A program made the position numbers and the translations under genes. A DNA stretch of 17,823 nt from JAQBFJ01 sp032123435 (GTDB lineage Bacteria > Verrucomicrobiota > Kiritimatiellia > UBA8416 > JAQBFJ01): contig JAQBFJ010000096.1 of NCBI GenBank assembly GCA_032123435.1, positions 1 to 17,823 of the forward strand, read 5' to 3'. Shown here piece by piece: positions 1 to 6,394 of the stretch. How positions within the stretch are numbered: position 1 is the first letter of the stretch; every line of letters starts with the position of its first letter. The notes under the pieces are model-generated. The model made no database searches. It had not been told where the DNA came from and was given only the letters and a program-made list of their open reading frames with translations.

Positions 1-2
1 CG

Positions 3-380
3 GAGGCGCATACTGATTTCATATTGGCCATTATCGGTGAGGAGTTGGGCCTGCTGGCAACTTGCGGAGTTGTAGTCCTTTTTATCGCCTTTTTAATGTG
101 CGGAATGATCATAGCCTTGAAAGCGCCTGATCGTTTTGGCAAATTGCTCGCATTCGGATTGACAATAACGATTGGTTTGCAGGCAGCAATAAATATTGGT
201 GTTGTGACCGGGTGTTTGCCTACAAAAGGGCTTCCTTTACCGTTCATAAGCTATGGGGGGTCCAGTCTGGTAATGACGGTAGTGGCAGTGTCGGTCTTGT
301 TGAATATTGCTGAGCATTGGGGGCATGGACGTGTTGACAATCATACTCGCCCTATCAAGGATAGCAGACATTGGTTTTAA
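3..380 (+). CDS. ftsW: Cell division protein FtsW, C-terminal fragment (5' end outside window)
   Basis: FtsW is the SEDS-family peptidoglycan glycosyltransferase that polymerises lipid II at the division septum, working with a class B penicillin-binding protein. The reading frame is open from base 3 and starts inside the family signature EAHTDFILAIIGEELG. It then shows two or three hydrophobic segments and the C-terminal signature LPTKGLPLPFISYGGSSL. The LPTKGLPLP and SYGGSS wording fits FtsW better than RodA, which usually has LPVVGVPLPLVSYGG. The TTG at 24 lies inside the conserved motif and is not a start. The protein ends soon after the last membrane segment with a short polar tail (stop 378-380). 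No murG or other division gene follows; the next gene is about 500 bases away. Seen: the motifs. Known: the SEDS family role. Inferred: a division rather than elongation function. Confidence 0.93.
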   Translation, partial: EAHTDFILAIIGEELGLLATCGVVVLFIAFLMCGMIIALKAPDRFGKLLAFGLTITIGLQAAINIGVVTGCLPTKGLPLPFISYGGSSLVMTVVAVSVLLNIAEHWGHGRVDNHTRPIKDSRHWF

Positions 381-395
381 CCCGCATATTGCATG

Positions 396-519
396 AAGAA
401 AACCGGAAAAGCATGGCAAAAAGAATGGAACAGCAGGAATTGCAACTGAAATGTAAATATGCCGTTATAGCACAGATTGTGTTGGCAAACCTGGCTGGAA
501 AACTGTGTCCGGTTTTCTT
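396..519. repeat. Short inverted repeat, 12-base arms about 100 bases apart
   Basis: The 12-mer aagaaaaccgga at 396-407 recurs as its exact reverse complement at 508-519. The 100 bases between show no clear gene or nested structure, and I see no matching target-site duplication outside the arms. It could be the edge of a small non-autonomous element or a chance match in A/T-rich sequence. Confidence 0.3.
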
Positions 520-528
520 TACCAAAGG

Positions 529-625
529 CGAGTCCTGAGCACGCAATCGCCTGCGTTCTGCGACGTTCGGCATAGTTACTATAGCCAAACGTCTGGCTCC
601 TTGGCGCTTACGCGCTCTGAACTCG
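529..625 (-). repeat. Long imperfect hairpin downstream of ftsW, better paired on the minus strand
   Basis: Arms 529-551 and 603-625 are complementary at 18 of 23 positions. Inside them a second stem (about 562-575 with 580-593) closes on a short loop, so the whole 97 bases fold as one rod. Several imperfections are C-A oppositions on the plus strand, which become G-U pairs in a minus-strand transcript. That asymmetry suggests a minus-strand RNA, or an intergenic repeat kept as a hairpin. A 111-codon minus-strand frame covers the area (355-690), but its product resembles no protein I know, has no clear ribosome site, and lies across the hairpin, so I do not call it a gene. Confidence 0.45.
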
Positions 626-642
626 TGCAATAAGCAGATTAA

Positions 643-672
643 TTGTTTGATAAGTATGCTGTTGTCTATTAG
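643..672 (+). promoter_or_regulatory. Candidate sigma-70-type promoter for the 680-862 RNA
   Basis: TTGTTT at 643-648 and TATTAG at 667-672 are separated by 18 bases. A start about 7 bases after the -10 box would fall at 679-680, the first base of the long closing stem of the structured element. The coincidence of predicted start and stem base is the main argument. The -35 box is weak, with three of its six bases (TTG) in clear agreement. Confidence 0.35.
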
Positions 673-679
673 CATCAGT

Positions 680-862
680 CTAGCGTACATTATTCATGAA
701 GTTTCGTGATGAGAGTATGCAGGTTGCGACAGATCAAGGGCTTGGAGAAGGGATCCGGATGAGGGCGTGTCGAGACACGTCGAAATCGGGTTCCAAGGCA
801 AGTCCTTGAGGTGGTGTAAGATACACGCTCGCAGTAGATTCTTCATGAATAATGTGCGCTAG
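680..862 (+). ncRNA. Structured RNA candidate of 183 nt with 6S RNA-like architecture
   Basis: The ends 680-701 and 841-862 form a 22-base closing stem with a single imperfection, a U-G wobble on the plus strand. Next come largely unpaired strands of 33 bases (702-734) and 32 bases (809-840). An inner rod follows: 735-744 pairs with 799-808 (one G-U), 751-760 with 785-794 (two mismatches), and 766-771 with 774-779 around a GA loop. The 3' side of the bubble contains a small hairpin, gtgt/acac at 814-826. A closing stem, symmetric central bubble and terminal rod in about 184 nt is the layout of 6S RNA, the RNA polymerase regulator. There is no T-rich terminator after 862, and exbB starts 27 bases later, so a structured 5' leader of the exb operon or a small inverted-repeat element remain possible. 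Both wobble pairs favour the plus strand. The 6S identity is inference from shape and length only. Confidence 0.45.
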
Positions 863-889
863 GCGTAAAAGTCCCGGAAGGAGACGACA

Positions 890-1513
890 ATGGAGTTTGT
901 GCTTAATTTATTTATTAGAGGAGGTCCAGTAATGTGGCCGTTGCTCGCATGCTCATTGCTCTCCTTGACCATAACTGTTGAAAGAATTATCTTCTGGTTG
1001 CGTCGGAACACGAACGAAAACGATAAAAACATCAAGTTGGTGTTTGATTACGTGGAAGCTGGCGATTACACGCGTGCGCTGGAGATTGGAAAAGAGCACA
1101 AGTGCTCAATGGTCTCGCGCATGTTTTATGCCGGCCTTGAGCACAGGGAGCACGGTCTGGCGGAGGCGATGGAGATAAATGCCCAAAATGAAGTGGACAG
1201 AATGAGGCAAGGGCTGGCCGTTCTCGACACGATCGTTACAATGGCCCCCTTACTTGGCATTCTGGGTACTGTTACGGGGATTATTGAGTCATTTGATCTA
1301 TTGGGACGTGGCGGGATTGAAGATCCGAAAGCGGTGACGGGTGGGATAGCTGAGGCATTAATAACAACGGCAACTGGGCTTGCAATTGCGCTTATAACAT
1401 TAATTCCTCTGAATTACTTTACTAGTAAGGTAACAGAATCAGCACGAAAACTGGAGCAGTTCGCGACGCAATTGGAAGTTGCTTATAAGAAAGGGCTTGC
1501 GTCCGGAAGATAG
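890..1513 (+). CDS. exbB: MotA/TolQ/ExbB family proton channel subunit (ExbB type)
   Basis: This is an inner-membrane subunit of the ExbB-ExbD proton channel that powers TonB-dependent uptake (or, in the Tol branch, envelope integrity). The 207-residue protein has membrane segments at about 13-33, 114-134 and 155-175. The signature VLDTIVTMAPLLGILGTVTG, shared by TolQ and ExbB, spans residues 111-130. The last segment contains GGIAEALITTATGLAIAL, also typical. A cytoplasmic region lies between the first two segments. AAGGAG at 878-883 sits seven bases before the ATG. The gene opens a three-gene operon (exbB, exbD, tonB-like), which favours an ExbB over a MotA role; TolQ cannot be excluded because the later genes resemble both systems. 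The leader carries the 680-862 structure, which may be a separate RNA or affect expression. Confidence 0.9.
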   Translation: MEFVLNLFIRGGPVMWPLLACSLLSLTITVERIIFWLRRNTNENDKNIKLVFDYVEAGDYTRALEIGKEHKCSMVSRMFYAGLEHREHGLAEAMEINAQNEVDRMRQGLAVLDTIVTMAPLLGILGTVTGIIESFDLLGRGGIEDPKAVTGGIAEALITTATGLAIALITLIPLNYFTSKVTESARKLEQFATQLEVAYKKGLASGR

Positions 1514-1548
1514 TCGATCATGTGACAGGGCCCAGCTAAGGTGGGAAT

Positions 1549-1953
1549 ATGCGTTTGGTTACTGGACACGAAAATAAAAGGGCCAGAATAGAGATTGTGC
1601 CCTTGATAGACATCGTGTTTCTTCTGCTTGTTTTCTTTATTTACGCGATGCTCTCAATGACCGTTTACAGAGGGGTTAGGGTTGAATTGCCTCGAGGAAC
1701 GGGGGTGCAGGAAAATACAGATAAAGTTGTTATTGTTATTGCTGCAGATAACACCATTTCAATAAATGGGATACCCATAGATTTCAAAGATATTGTCAAT
1801 AAGGTGAAAGAACGCGTAGATGCGGTGAAAAAAAACGTTGTGATTGCGGGTGATTGTCGGTCGGATTTCGGAATAGCGGTGGAATTATTATCCTGTCTAA
1901 GAAATGCAGGAATATCGACAGTATCCTTCCAGGTTAGTGGTGGTGACTCGTGA
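1549..1953 (+). CDS. exbD: ExbD/TolR family proton channel subunit
   Basis: This is the partner of ExbB in the proton-driven channel. It has a single membrane helix at about residues 18-38 followed by a periplasmic domain. The helix carries the family signature PLIDIVFLLLVFF; Asp21 corresponds to the essential protonatable aspartate of ExbD and TolR. The 134-residue length is normal. The periplasmic part, about 39-134, ends in the usual alpha-beta pattern with VVIAGDCRSDFGIAVELLSC. A purine-rich AAGGTGGGAA precedes the ATG. The gene begins 35 bases after exbB and its stop overlaps the next start, so the three are almost certainly co-transcribed. An ExbD role is favoured over TolR because a TonB-like gene follows. 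Confidence 0.9.
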   Translation: MRLVTGHENKRARIEIVPLIDIVFLLLVFFIYAMLSMTVYRGVRVELPRGTGVQENTDKVVIVIAADNTISINGIPIDFKDIVNKVKERVDAVKKNVVIAGDCRSDFGIAVELLSCLRNAGISTVSFQVSGGDS

Positions 1954-2516
1954 GTCGAAAACGGGATTTGATCATAGCATTTGGTGTTGCGGTGTGCGTG
2001 CATTCCGTTGCAGGTGTTTATACCGATAGACTGCTGTCAGAACGCTGCCGCTTCGCTCTGCCGGTGTTTCCCAAGGGAGAGTCGAGTGTGGATCTGACAT
2101 TAATGCCTGTGTATATTAATGCTGTTGAATCTTCGCCGCTGAAAGAAAATGAAAAAATGAATGTTACAGAAATGCCGGAGGCGCAAGATGAGGTCTATGA
2201 TCACAAAGCTCAGGATCAAGATGCCGACATGGACGAAAAAGGCGTTATTTCGGATTTGTACAGCGATAGCGTGATAAGGCCTAGATATCCACTTGGCTCG
2301 CGTTTGCGTGGAGAGGAAGGAGTTGTCTCGGTCGCAGTTAGATTCGGCTCAATGGGAGCTCTGGAAAATGTGGAAATAGTGCGATCGAGTGGATTCAGCG
2401 CGTTGGACCGGGCTGCTGAAAAAGCCATGAGAGCCTGGGCTGAGAATCAAAGGGAAGAGGTCCTAACCCAAGCTGGTGAAGTTATACGCTCATTCAGGTT
2501 CATTCTTACCAATTAG
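1950..2516 (+). CDS. TonB family energy transducer (small, C-terminal TonB domain)
   Basis: This is a probable TonB-type protein carrying proton-motive energy from the ExbB-ExbD channel to outer-membrane transporters. The GTG start at 1950 overlaps the exbD stop (GTGA), indicating translational coupling. Residues 6-24 are a weak N-terminal membrane anchor. Residues about 65-105 form an acidic, charged linker rather than the proline-rich linker of classical TonB. Residues about 109-187 match the TonB C-terminal fold: PRYPLGSRLRGEEGVVSVAV, then VEIVRSSGFSALDRAAEKAM and a last strand RSFRFIL. At 188 residues it is shorter than E. coli TonB (239). The anchor lacks an obvious SHLS-type histidine motif, although His18 lies within it. 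TolA-like or orphan TonB variants are alternatives. No TonB-dependent receptor is in the window. Confidence 0.82.
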   Translation: MSRKRDLIIAFGVAVCVHSVAGVYTDRLLSERCRFALPVFPKGESSVDLTLMPVYINAVESSPLKENEKMNVTEMPEAQDEVYDHKAQDQDADMDEKGVISDLYSDSVIRPRYPLGSRLRGEEGVVSVAVRFGSMGALENVEIVRSSGFSALDRAAEKAMRAWAENQREEVLTQAGEVIRSFRFILTN

Positions 2517-2596
2517 ATGCTTTTCCTTTTGTTTTCTGGTCATGAGCACAAGTGCATGTTACATTCTGGGAGGCAATAATATGGGTGGAGGTCGTT

Positions 2597-4132
2597 ATGC
2601 TTGCACAGGTCTATTCAGGGGCGGTTTACGGTATAGACGCGTATTCAGTGGAAATAGAAGTTAACGCCGGTAGAGGCGATCCGGTGATGGTCATTGTTGG
2701 TTTGCCGGATACCGCTGTAAAAGAGAGCAGGGACAGGGTTTACACCGCGATAGTGAACTCAGGCTTCAAACCGCATAAAGGACGGACTACGGTTAATCTT
2801 GCTCCTGCCGATATTAAGAAAGCCGGACCAAGTTTTGATCTTCCAATAGCCATAGGCATGATTGCATCTGGTGGTGAAATCAGGCAGGAACAATTGATGG
2901 GATTTGGAATTATTGGTGAACTGGCTTTGAGCGGAGAAGTCCGGCGTGTTAAAGGTGTTTTGCCAATTGCCATGCAGATGAAGAAAAAAGGCCTGCGTGG
3001 CTGTATTGTGCCTTATGATAATGCTTCCGAGGCGGCCGTAGTCGAAGGTTTAGATGTGTACCCGGTACGCACTTTGCGGCAGGCATCGGATTTTCTGAGT
3101 GGACTTACTGCTGTTGAGCAATTCAACGTTAATGTGGAGGAGTTGTATTGTGATGGCGGCAGGTATGATGATGATTTTGCGGATGTTAAGGGGCAGGAAC
3201 TGGCAAAGCGAGCGATAGAAGTGGCTGTAGCAGGTGGGCACAATGTGTTGATGATCGGTCCGCCTGGAACCGGCAAAACTATGTTGGCCAAACGTATACG
3301 GTCAATTCTTCCGGAAATGTCATTAGAAGAAGCGTTGGAAACAACAAGAATACACAGCATCGCGGGAACTCTTAAAGCTGATGATTCGCTGATCGTAAAA
3401 AGGCCATTCCGGTCGCCGCATCACACTATATCCGATGCAGGGCTGTTAGGGGGAGGCACTCATCCTATGCCTGGTGAAGTTAGTCTTGCGCATCATGGTG
3501 TGTTATTCCTTGATGAACTGCCTGAGTTTCATCGCAATGTGCTGGAAGTGCTTAGACAGCCGTTGGAAGACGGTTCCGTGACGATATCAAGGGCGTTGGC
3601 TTCATTGACCTTTCCATGCAGGTTTATGCTCGTAGCCGCAATGAACCCGTGTCCTTGCGGTTATTTTGGCGATCCCAAACGTGAATGCAGATGTAATGAC
3701 AGGCAGATCCAGAACTATCGCAATAAGATTTCGGGGCCGTTATTGGACAGGATAGATATACACATAGAGGTGCCCAGCATTCAGTATAGGGAGCTCTCAT
3801 CTTTGGAAGCAGGCGAGTCTTCGGATATTATCAGGAAACGGGTTAGTACGGCTCGGAACATTCAGACAGAGCGTTATAAACGTAAGAGGAAAGTGCGCAG
3901 TAATGCTGATATGGGCTCAAAGGATCTGCAGAAATACTGTAAGCTGTCATCGGAAGCTCAGGATATTTTAAAAATAGCCATTACAGATCTGAACTTCAGT
4001 GCAAGGGCGTATGACCGGATAATCAAGGTGTCGCGCACAATCGCGGACCTGGCTTCTTCGGAGGAGATTCTGCAGGAGCATGTCAGTGAGGCGATTCAAT
4101 ATCGCACATTGGACCGGCAGTTGTGGGTATGA
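2597..4132 (+). CDS. comM: ComM/YifB family Mg-chelatase-like AAA+ ATPase
   Basis: ComM is a hexameric AAA+ helicase that promotes branch migration of incoming DNA during natural transformation; in non-competent species YifB has a less defined role. The reading frame is open from 2552, but the family start is the ATG at 2597, giving MLAQVYSGAVYGIDAY and a 511-residue protein of normal size; GGTGGAGGT lies just upstream. Residues 1 to about 170 form the Lon-protease-like N-terminal domain, with GLPDTAVKESRDRV and the FDLPIAIGM motif. Walker A is GPPGTGKT at 221-228 and Walker B is VLFLDE at 302-307. The cysteine motif MNPCPCG (349-355) with CRC (364-366) is typical, and so is the LLDRIDIHIEVP segment. 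No motif is missing. It follows the tonB-like gene by 80 bases on the same strand and could share its transcript. Confidence 0.96.
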   Translation: MLAQVYSGAVYGIDAYSVEIEVNAGRGDPVMVIVGLPDTAVKESRDRVYTAIVNSGFKPHKGRTTVNLAPADIKKAGPSFDLPIAIGMIASGGEIRQEQLMGFGIIGELALSGEVRRVKGVLPIAMQMKKKGLRGCIVPYDNASEAAVVEGLDVYPVRTLRQASDFLSGLTAVEQFNVNVEELYCDGGRYDDDFADVKGQELAKRAIEVAVAGGHNVLMIGPPGTGKTMLAKRIRSILPEMSLEEALETTRIHSIAGTLKADDSLIVKRPFRSPHHTISDAGLLGGGTHPMPGEVSLAHHGVLFLDELPEFHRNVLEVLRQPLEDGSVTISRALASLTFPCRFMLVAAMNPCPCGYFGDPKRECRCNDRQIQNYRNKISGPLLDRIDIHIEVPSIQYRELSSLEAGESSDIIRKRVSTARNIQTERYKRKRKVRSNADMGSKDLQKYCKLSSEAQDILKIAITDLNFSARAYDRIIKVSRTIADLASSEEILQEHVSEAIQYRTLDRQLWV

Positions 4133-4601
4133 TGTATTTCCGTTGTCGGAGGGTGGGGTGCTTGCACAGCTTTCCTTGCAGACTTGAACGCAAGACACAA
4201 ATATGACATTTCATCAACTTCTTGCGGGCGCGAAGTTTAGAGGCAAACAAGAAACTTGGGAAATCAGGCCGATGCACATAATGTAGCCTTGAGTTCAGGG
4301 AGGGGGAATACCCCCTATTTGTACCTCACTTGTTAGTCTGCTCCTCCGAATGACACATTGAATACATCTACAGCATTGTCCTGACGGGCTCCGGCGAATC
4401 GATCATGAAGATGTTGTGTCCACCTGCCACAGCGAGTTCGCTTTAACAATATATTGAACAAGCCTATTTTATCGCTCCTTGAAACCTAATTAAGCGGAAA
4501 CACCATATCTCGTGTAGCTTGCCTGTGAGCTTCTTTCTGCGTTTTATACTTTACTCTCTTTAGAATAACATTAAGATTATTTAAAAGGTTAGCCCTTCAA
4601 A
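4133..4601. other. 469-base intergenic region with no supported gene
   Basis: The minus-strand frames here lack ribosome sites and resemble no protein I know. The only structure I see is the weak G/C hairpin at 4301-4316. The last hundred bases before 4602 are A/T-rich and could hold a promoter for the small membrane gene, but no -35/-10 pair stands out. This gap marks the left edge of the accessory stretch. Confidence 0.6.
4301..4316 (+). terminator. Weak hairpin, possible terminator after comM
   Basis: AGGGGG and CCCCCT form a six-base stem around an AATA loop, followed by TATTTGT rather than a clean T-run. It lies 168 bases after comM, so it is at best a distal or imperfect terminator. 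Confidence 0.25.
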
Positions 4602-4856
4602 ATGAAAAAGAAGATTAAAGAGAAACATGCTGTTTGCATTATATTTCTGATATGCGCCTTAAGTGTTGCCGTAATAGTTTGCAAAGGATTTGGAAGCCTT
4701 ATTGTCCTTGCGTGTGGGATCGTTGCAATGTTGATATTCTCGGTTGCATTGATTTTTATGGGATCAAGGCTGATGGATAAAATATTCGGAATTAGCGCAG
4801 CATTATTTGCCGTTGCACTTTTAGTTGCGATGCTTATGAATATTCTTAATGTTTAA
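4602..4856 (+). CDS. Small hydrophobic membrane protein of unknown function
   Basis: I do not recognise the family. The 84-residue product starts with a very basic stretch (MKKKIKEKH) followed by hydrophobic segments at about 10-27, 31-53 and 60-82, so it is predicted to have two or three membrane helices with the N-terminus inside. The composition is coherent for a membrane protein and the frame is open throughout, which supports a real gene. The ribosome site is poor (AAAAGG about 15 bases before the ATG). It converges with the mini-Rhs gene, with 57 bases between the two stops, and lies at the left end of the accessory stretch. It might be an immunity or accessory protein for that gene, but nothing in the sequence shows it. 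Confidence 0.5.
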   Translation: MKKKIKEKHAVCIIFLICALSVAVIVCKGFGSLIVLACGIVAMLIFSVALIFMGSRLMDKIFGISAALFAVALLVAMLMNILNV

Positions 4857-4872
4857 GGATAGACAACATCTA

Positions 4873-4889
4873 CACTTCCCGCCGAAGTG
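4873..4889. terminator. Small hairpin between convergent genes, possible bidirectional terminator
   Basis: CACTTC at 4873-4878 pairs with GAAGTG at 4884-4889 around a five-base loop, in the 57 bases between the stop of the small membrane gene and the stop of the mini-Rhs gene. There is no T-run, only AAAAGTTGATTT on the plus side, so termination strength is doubtful. Confidence 0.3.
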
Positions 4890-4913
4890 CTAAAAGTTGA
4901 TTTAGACAAGTGC

Positions 4914-5594
4914 TTATCTTCTGCAAGATTCTTTACAAGCTGACCGCTTAGACAAAGACCAATGCCCACAATTAAATGTAAAGAAATTGTATGTTGAATA
5001 TGAAGATATGGGACGGAGTTGATCCTTAACACATTTTTCATAACAGTCAACCTTGATCTCGCAATCATCAACATGTTCGTTAACGCAACTTCCGCCAGAT
5101 TCTGAACAGGCAACTCTACCTGTGCCCCATGGCGGGAACCAGTCACCATCTTCATAGAACTTCTTCAACCAGAAGCCACACGCCTTGTCCTCGACTCGCA
5201 GGTATGTATGTGAGATTGTAGTTGGGTCACGGGTAAACAAAGACCAACAAACTTCTACCTTTGTTTCAACATCTTCCAGACCCGTGGGATCTATCCTGCC
5301 AACAGGATTATTATGAACAAAAAGATAAAGACCCGGATAGATGTCCTTTGCAATAATATTTTCTTCACTGTTGCGATAAGGCCCAAATCCATATTTATGT
5401 TCAGGTATTAACCACGTGCCATGAGAAAGCTCTTGAGAAGAATCCTTTTTCTCTCTTATAGCCAAAGCACCCTGTTCCCCAATTGGATCCCTAGAAATCC
5501 ATCTTCCCTCATCCGGATGATAATACGCCAAAGCCTGAACGGCGCAACTACTCAGGATAAGAATACTCAGAATGAAATACCGAATACTTTTCAT
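4914..5594 (-). CDS. Secreted mini-Rhs protein with permuted papain/LRAT-like C-terminal domain
   Basis: This is a 226-residue protein with an N-terminal signal peptide (about 1-23, basic MKSIR start then a hydrophobic run ending CAVQALA). It is followed directly by the Rhs-associated core: YYHPDEGRWISRDPIGE at 24-40 and GLYLFVHNNPVGRIDPTGL at 88-106. In large Rhs proteins this core marks the junction before a variable C-terminal toxin. Here the long YD-repeat shell is absent. The C-terminal domain (107-226) has HTYL with His129 and NCGHW at 208-212 (Cys209). This is the H...NC order of circularly permuted NlpC/P60 or LRAT-like thiol enzymes, so a hydrolase or acyltransferase activity is possible. 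Ten cysteines in the mature part suggest disulfides outside the cytoplasm. GAAAAGG lies five bases before the ATG. Alone on the minus strand, it looks like accessory cargo. The enzymatic fold is inference from motif order. Confidence 0.75.
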   Translation of the reverse strand: MKSIRYFILSILILSSCAVQALAYYHPDEGRWISRDPIGEQGALAIREKKDSSQELSHGTWLIPEHKYGFGPYRNSEENIIAKDIYPGLYLFVHNNPVGRIDPTGLEDVETKVEVCWSLFTRDPTTISHTYLRVEDKACGFWLKKFYEDGDWFPPWGTGRVACSESGGSCVNEHVDDCEIKVDCYEKCVKDQLRPISSYSTYNFFTFNCGHWSLSKRSACKESCRR

Positions 5595-5766
5595 GACTGC
5601 CTTTTCTGTTTCCCGGCTTTCTCCAGGAATTTGTATTGGTCAGGAACTGGTACAACAATGCTGATTCAATAGTCCCGTCGCCCGAGCTTTTCTTCACATA
5701 GTCTCTCATAAGCTGATTGACTTCGTCAAGATCAACGCCTTCCTTTTTTCGCAAGCTAGCTCCCAT
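5548..5766 (-). CDS. Possible small gene or gene remnant upstream of the mini-Rhs gene
   Basis: A 72-codon frame (ATG at 5764-5766) overlaps the first 47 bases of the mini-Rhs gene. The product is hydrophilic (MGASLRKKEGVDLDEVNQLM...) and I do not recognise it. Upstream the frame stays open for about a dozen codons, including an HHSATNH stretch, to a TGA, so it may be the tail of a decayed gene such as an earlier Rhs C-terminus. There is no good ribosome site. It may simply be the leader of the mini-Rhs transcript. Confidence 0.22.
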   Translation of the reverse strand: MGASLRKKEGVDLDEVNQLMRDYVKKSSGDGTIESALLYQFLTNTNSWRKPGNRKGSHEKYSVFHSEYSYPE

Positions 5767-5938
5767 TCCGCCACGGTGGTTTGTTGCACTATGATGTTCA
5801 TCTCATCTTGTTCAAGTTTTTTTGTCTGGGTCTTTATTGCCAATTCTGAGGGGTCTTCGTAACCAAAATTTCTGCGCTGATAACGCGTTGAAGTAAAAGA
5901 ATAGTCTATTCGACAGCCTGTGGTTGACCGTCTATAAA

Positions 5939-5954
5939 AGGCGGTATACCGCCT
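5939..5954. promoter_or_regulatory. Perfect 16-base palindrome, candidate HipB operator
   Basis: The sequence aggcggtataccgcct is its own reverse complement and lies about 105 bases before hipB. HipB-type repressors bind palindromes upstream of their own operon, so this is a natural operator candidate. It is also within reach of a TTGACC at 5924-5929. Related half-sites (aaaggcg near 5968, gccgccg near 5990) follow. Function is inferred from symmetry and position. Confidence 0.5.
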
Positions 5955-6003
5955 CTAAAGCTCAATAAAGGCGTTTAACGGGCAGAGTGCCGCCGTTTAT
6001 TTG

Positions 6004-6032
6004 TTGACAACACGCATGGTCTTGTGCATAGT
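6004..6032 (+). promoter_or_regulatory. Sigma-70-type promoter for hipBA
   Basis: A perfect TTGACA at 6004-6009 and CATAGT at 6027-6032 (four of six consensus bases) are separated by exactly 17 bases. Transcription would start near 6039, just before GGAGGG at 6045-6050, which serves the ATG at 6059. It lies 50 bases downstream of the palindrome at 5939-5954. Confidence 0.55.
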
Positions 6033-6058
6033 TTTTATGAAATTGGAGGGTTGTGTCT

Positions 6059-6391
6059 ATGGGTATCACAGAGTTGAACGACAAGGCCGCAATGGCGCTG
6101 ATTGGTGAGCGCATCCAGAGAGAACGGCTGAATCAAAATCTGAGGCAGGAAGAGCTGGCTGAACGCGCGGGCCTCGGCGTGCGTACGGTTCGATCCCTGG
6201 AAGCGGGACAGAAGCCGACTGTTGAGACGCTGATCCGGGCGCTTCGAGCTCTCGGCAGACTGGGGACCATCGATGCCTTTCTGCCGGAACCAGGAGTTAG
6301 TCCTTTGCAGATGGCCAAACTTCAGGGCCGTGAGCGACAAAGAGCGAGCGGGTGTCGACAGGCATCGAATAACAAGGATAGGGGGGAGTAG
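6059..6391 (+). CDS. hipB: HipB-type antitoxin, Xre-family helix-turn-helix repressor
   Basis: This is the antitoxin of a HipBA module: it binds HipA and represses the operon by binding upstream palindromes. Residues about 14-70 are a classic Cro/Xre helix-turn-helix (IGERIQRERLNQNLRQEELA, then GVRTVRSLEAGQ). The remaining tail to residue 110 is basic and probably flexible. A GTG at 6053 is in frame but only two bases from GGAGGG; the ATG at 6059 has eight-base spacing and is preferred. hipA starts three bases after the stop, giving the usual antitoxin-first order. The codons are G+C-rich compared with the flanking housekeeping genes, as expected for transferred cargo. The family is clear; the partner assignment rests on hipA next door. 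Confidence 0.88.
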   Translation: MGITELNDKAAMALIGERIQRERLNQNLRQEELAERAGLGVRTVRSLEAGQKPTVETLIRALRALGRLGTIDAFLPEPGVSPLQMAKLQGRERQRASGCRQASNNKDRGE

Positions 6392-6394
6392 ACG

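Noticed and set aside
355..690. 111-codon minus-strand frame downstream of ftsW
   Set aside because: It runs across the hairpin at 529-625, has no convincing ribosome site and no recognisable domain; more likely a by-product of the repeat.
680..862. Miniature inverted-repeat transposable element
   Set aside because: The 22-base terminal inverted repeats fit, but there is no target-site duplication and the nested inner stems with plus-strand wobbles fit an RNA better; not fully excluded.
1665..2003. 112-codon minus-strand frame inside exbD/tonB
   Set aside because: Fully overlaps well-supported exbD and the tonB-like gene on the other strand; a shadow frame.
4083..4277. 64-codon minus-strand frame overlapping the end of comM
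   Set aside because: No known motif, no ribosome site, and it overlaps the conserved comM C-terminus.
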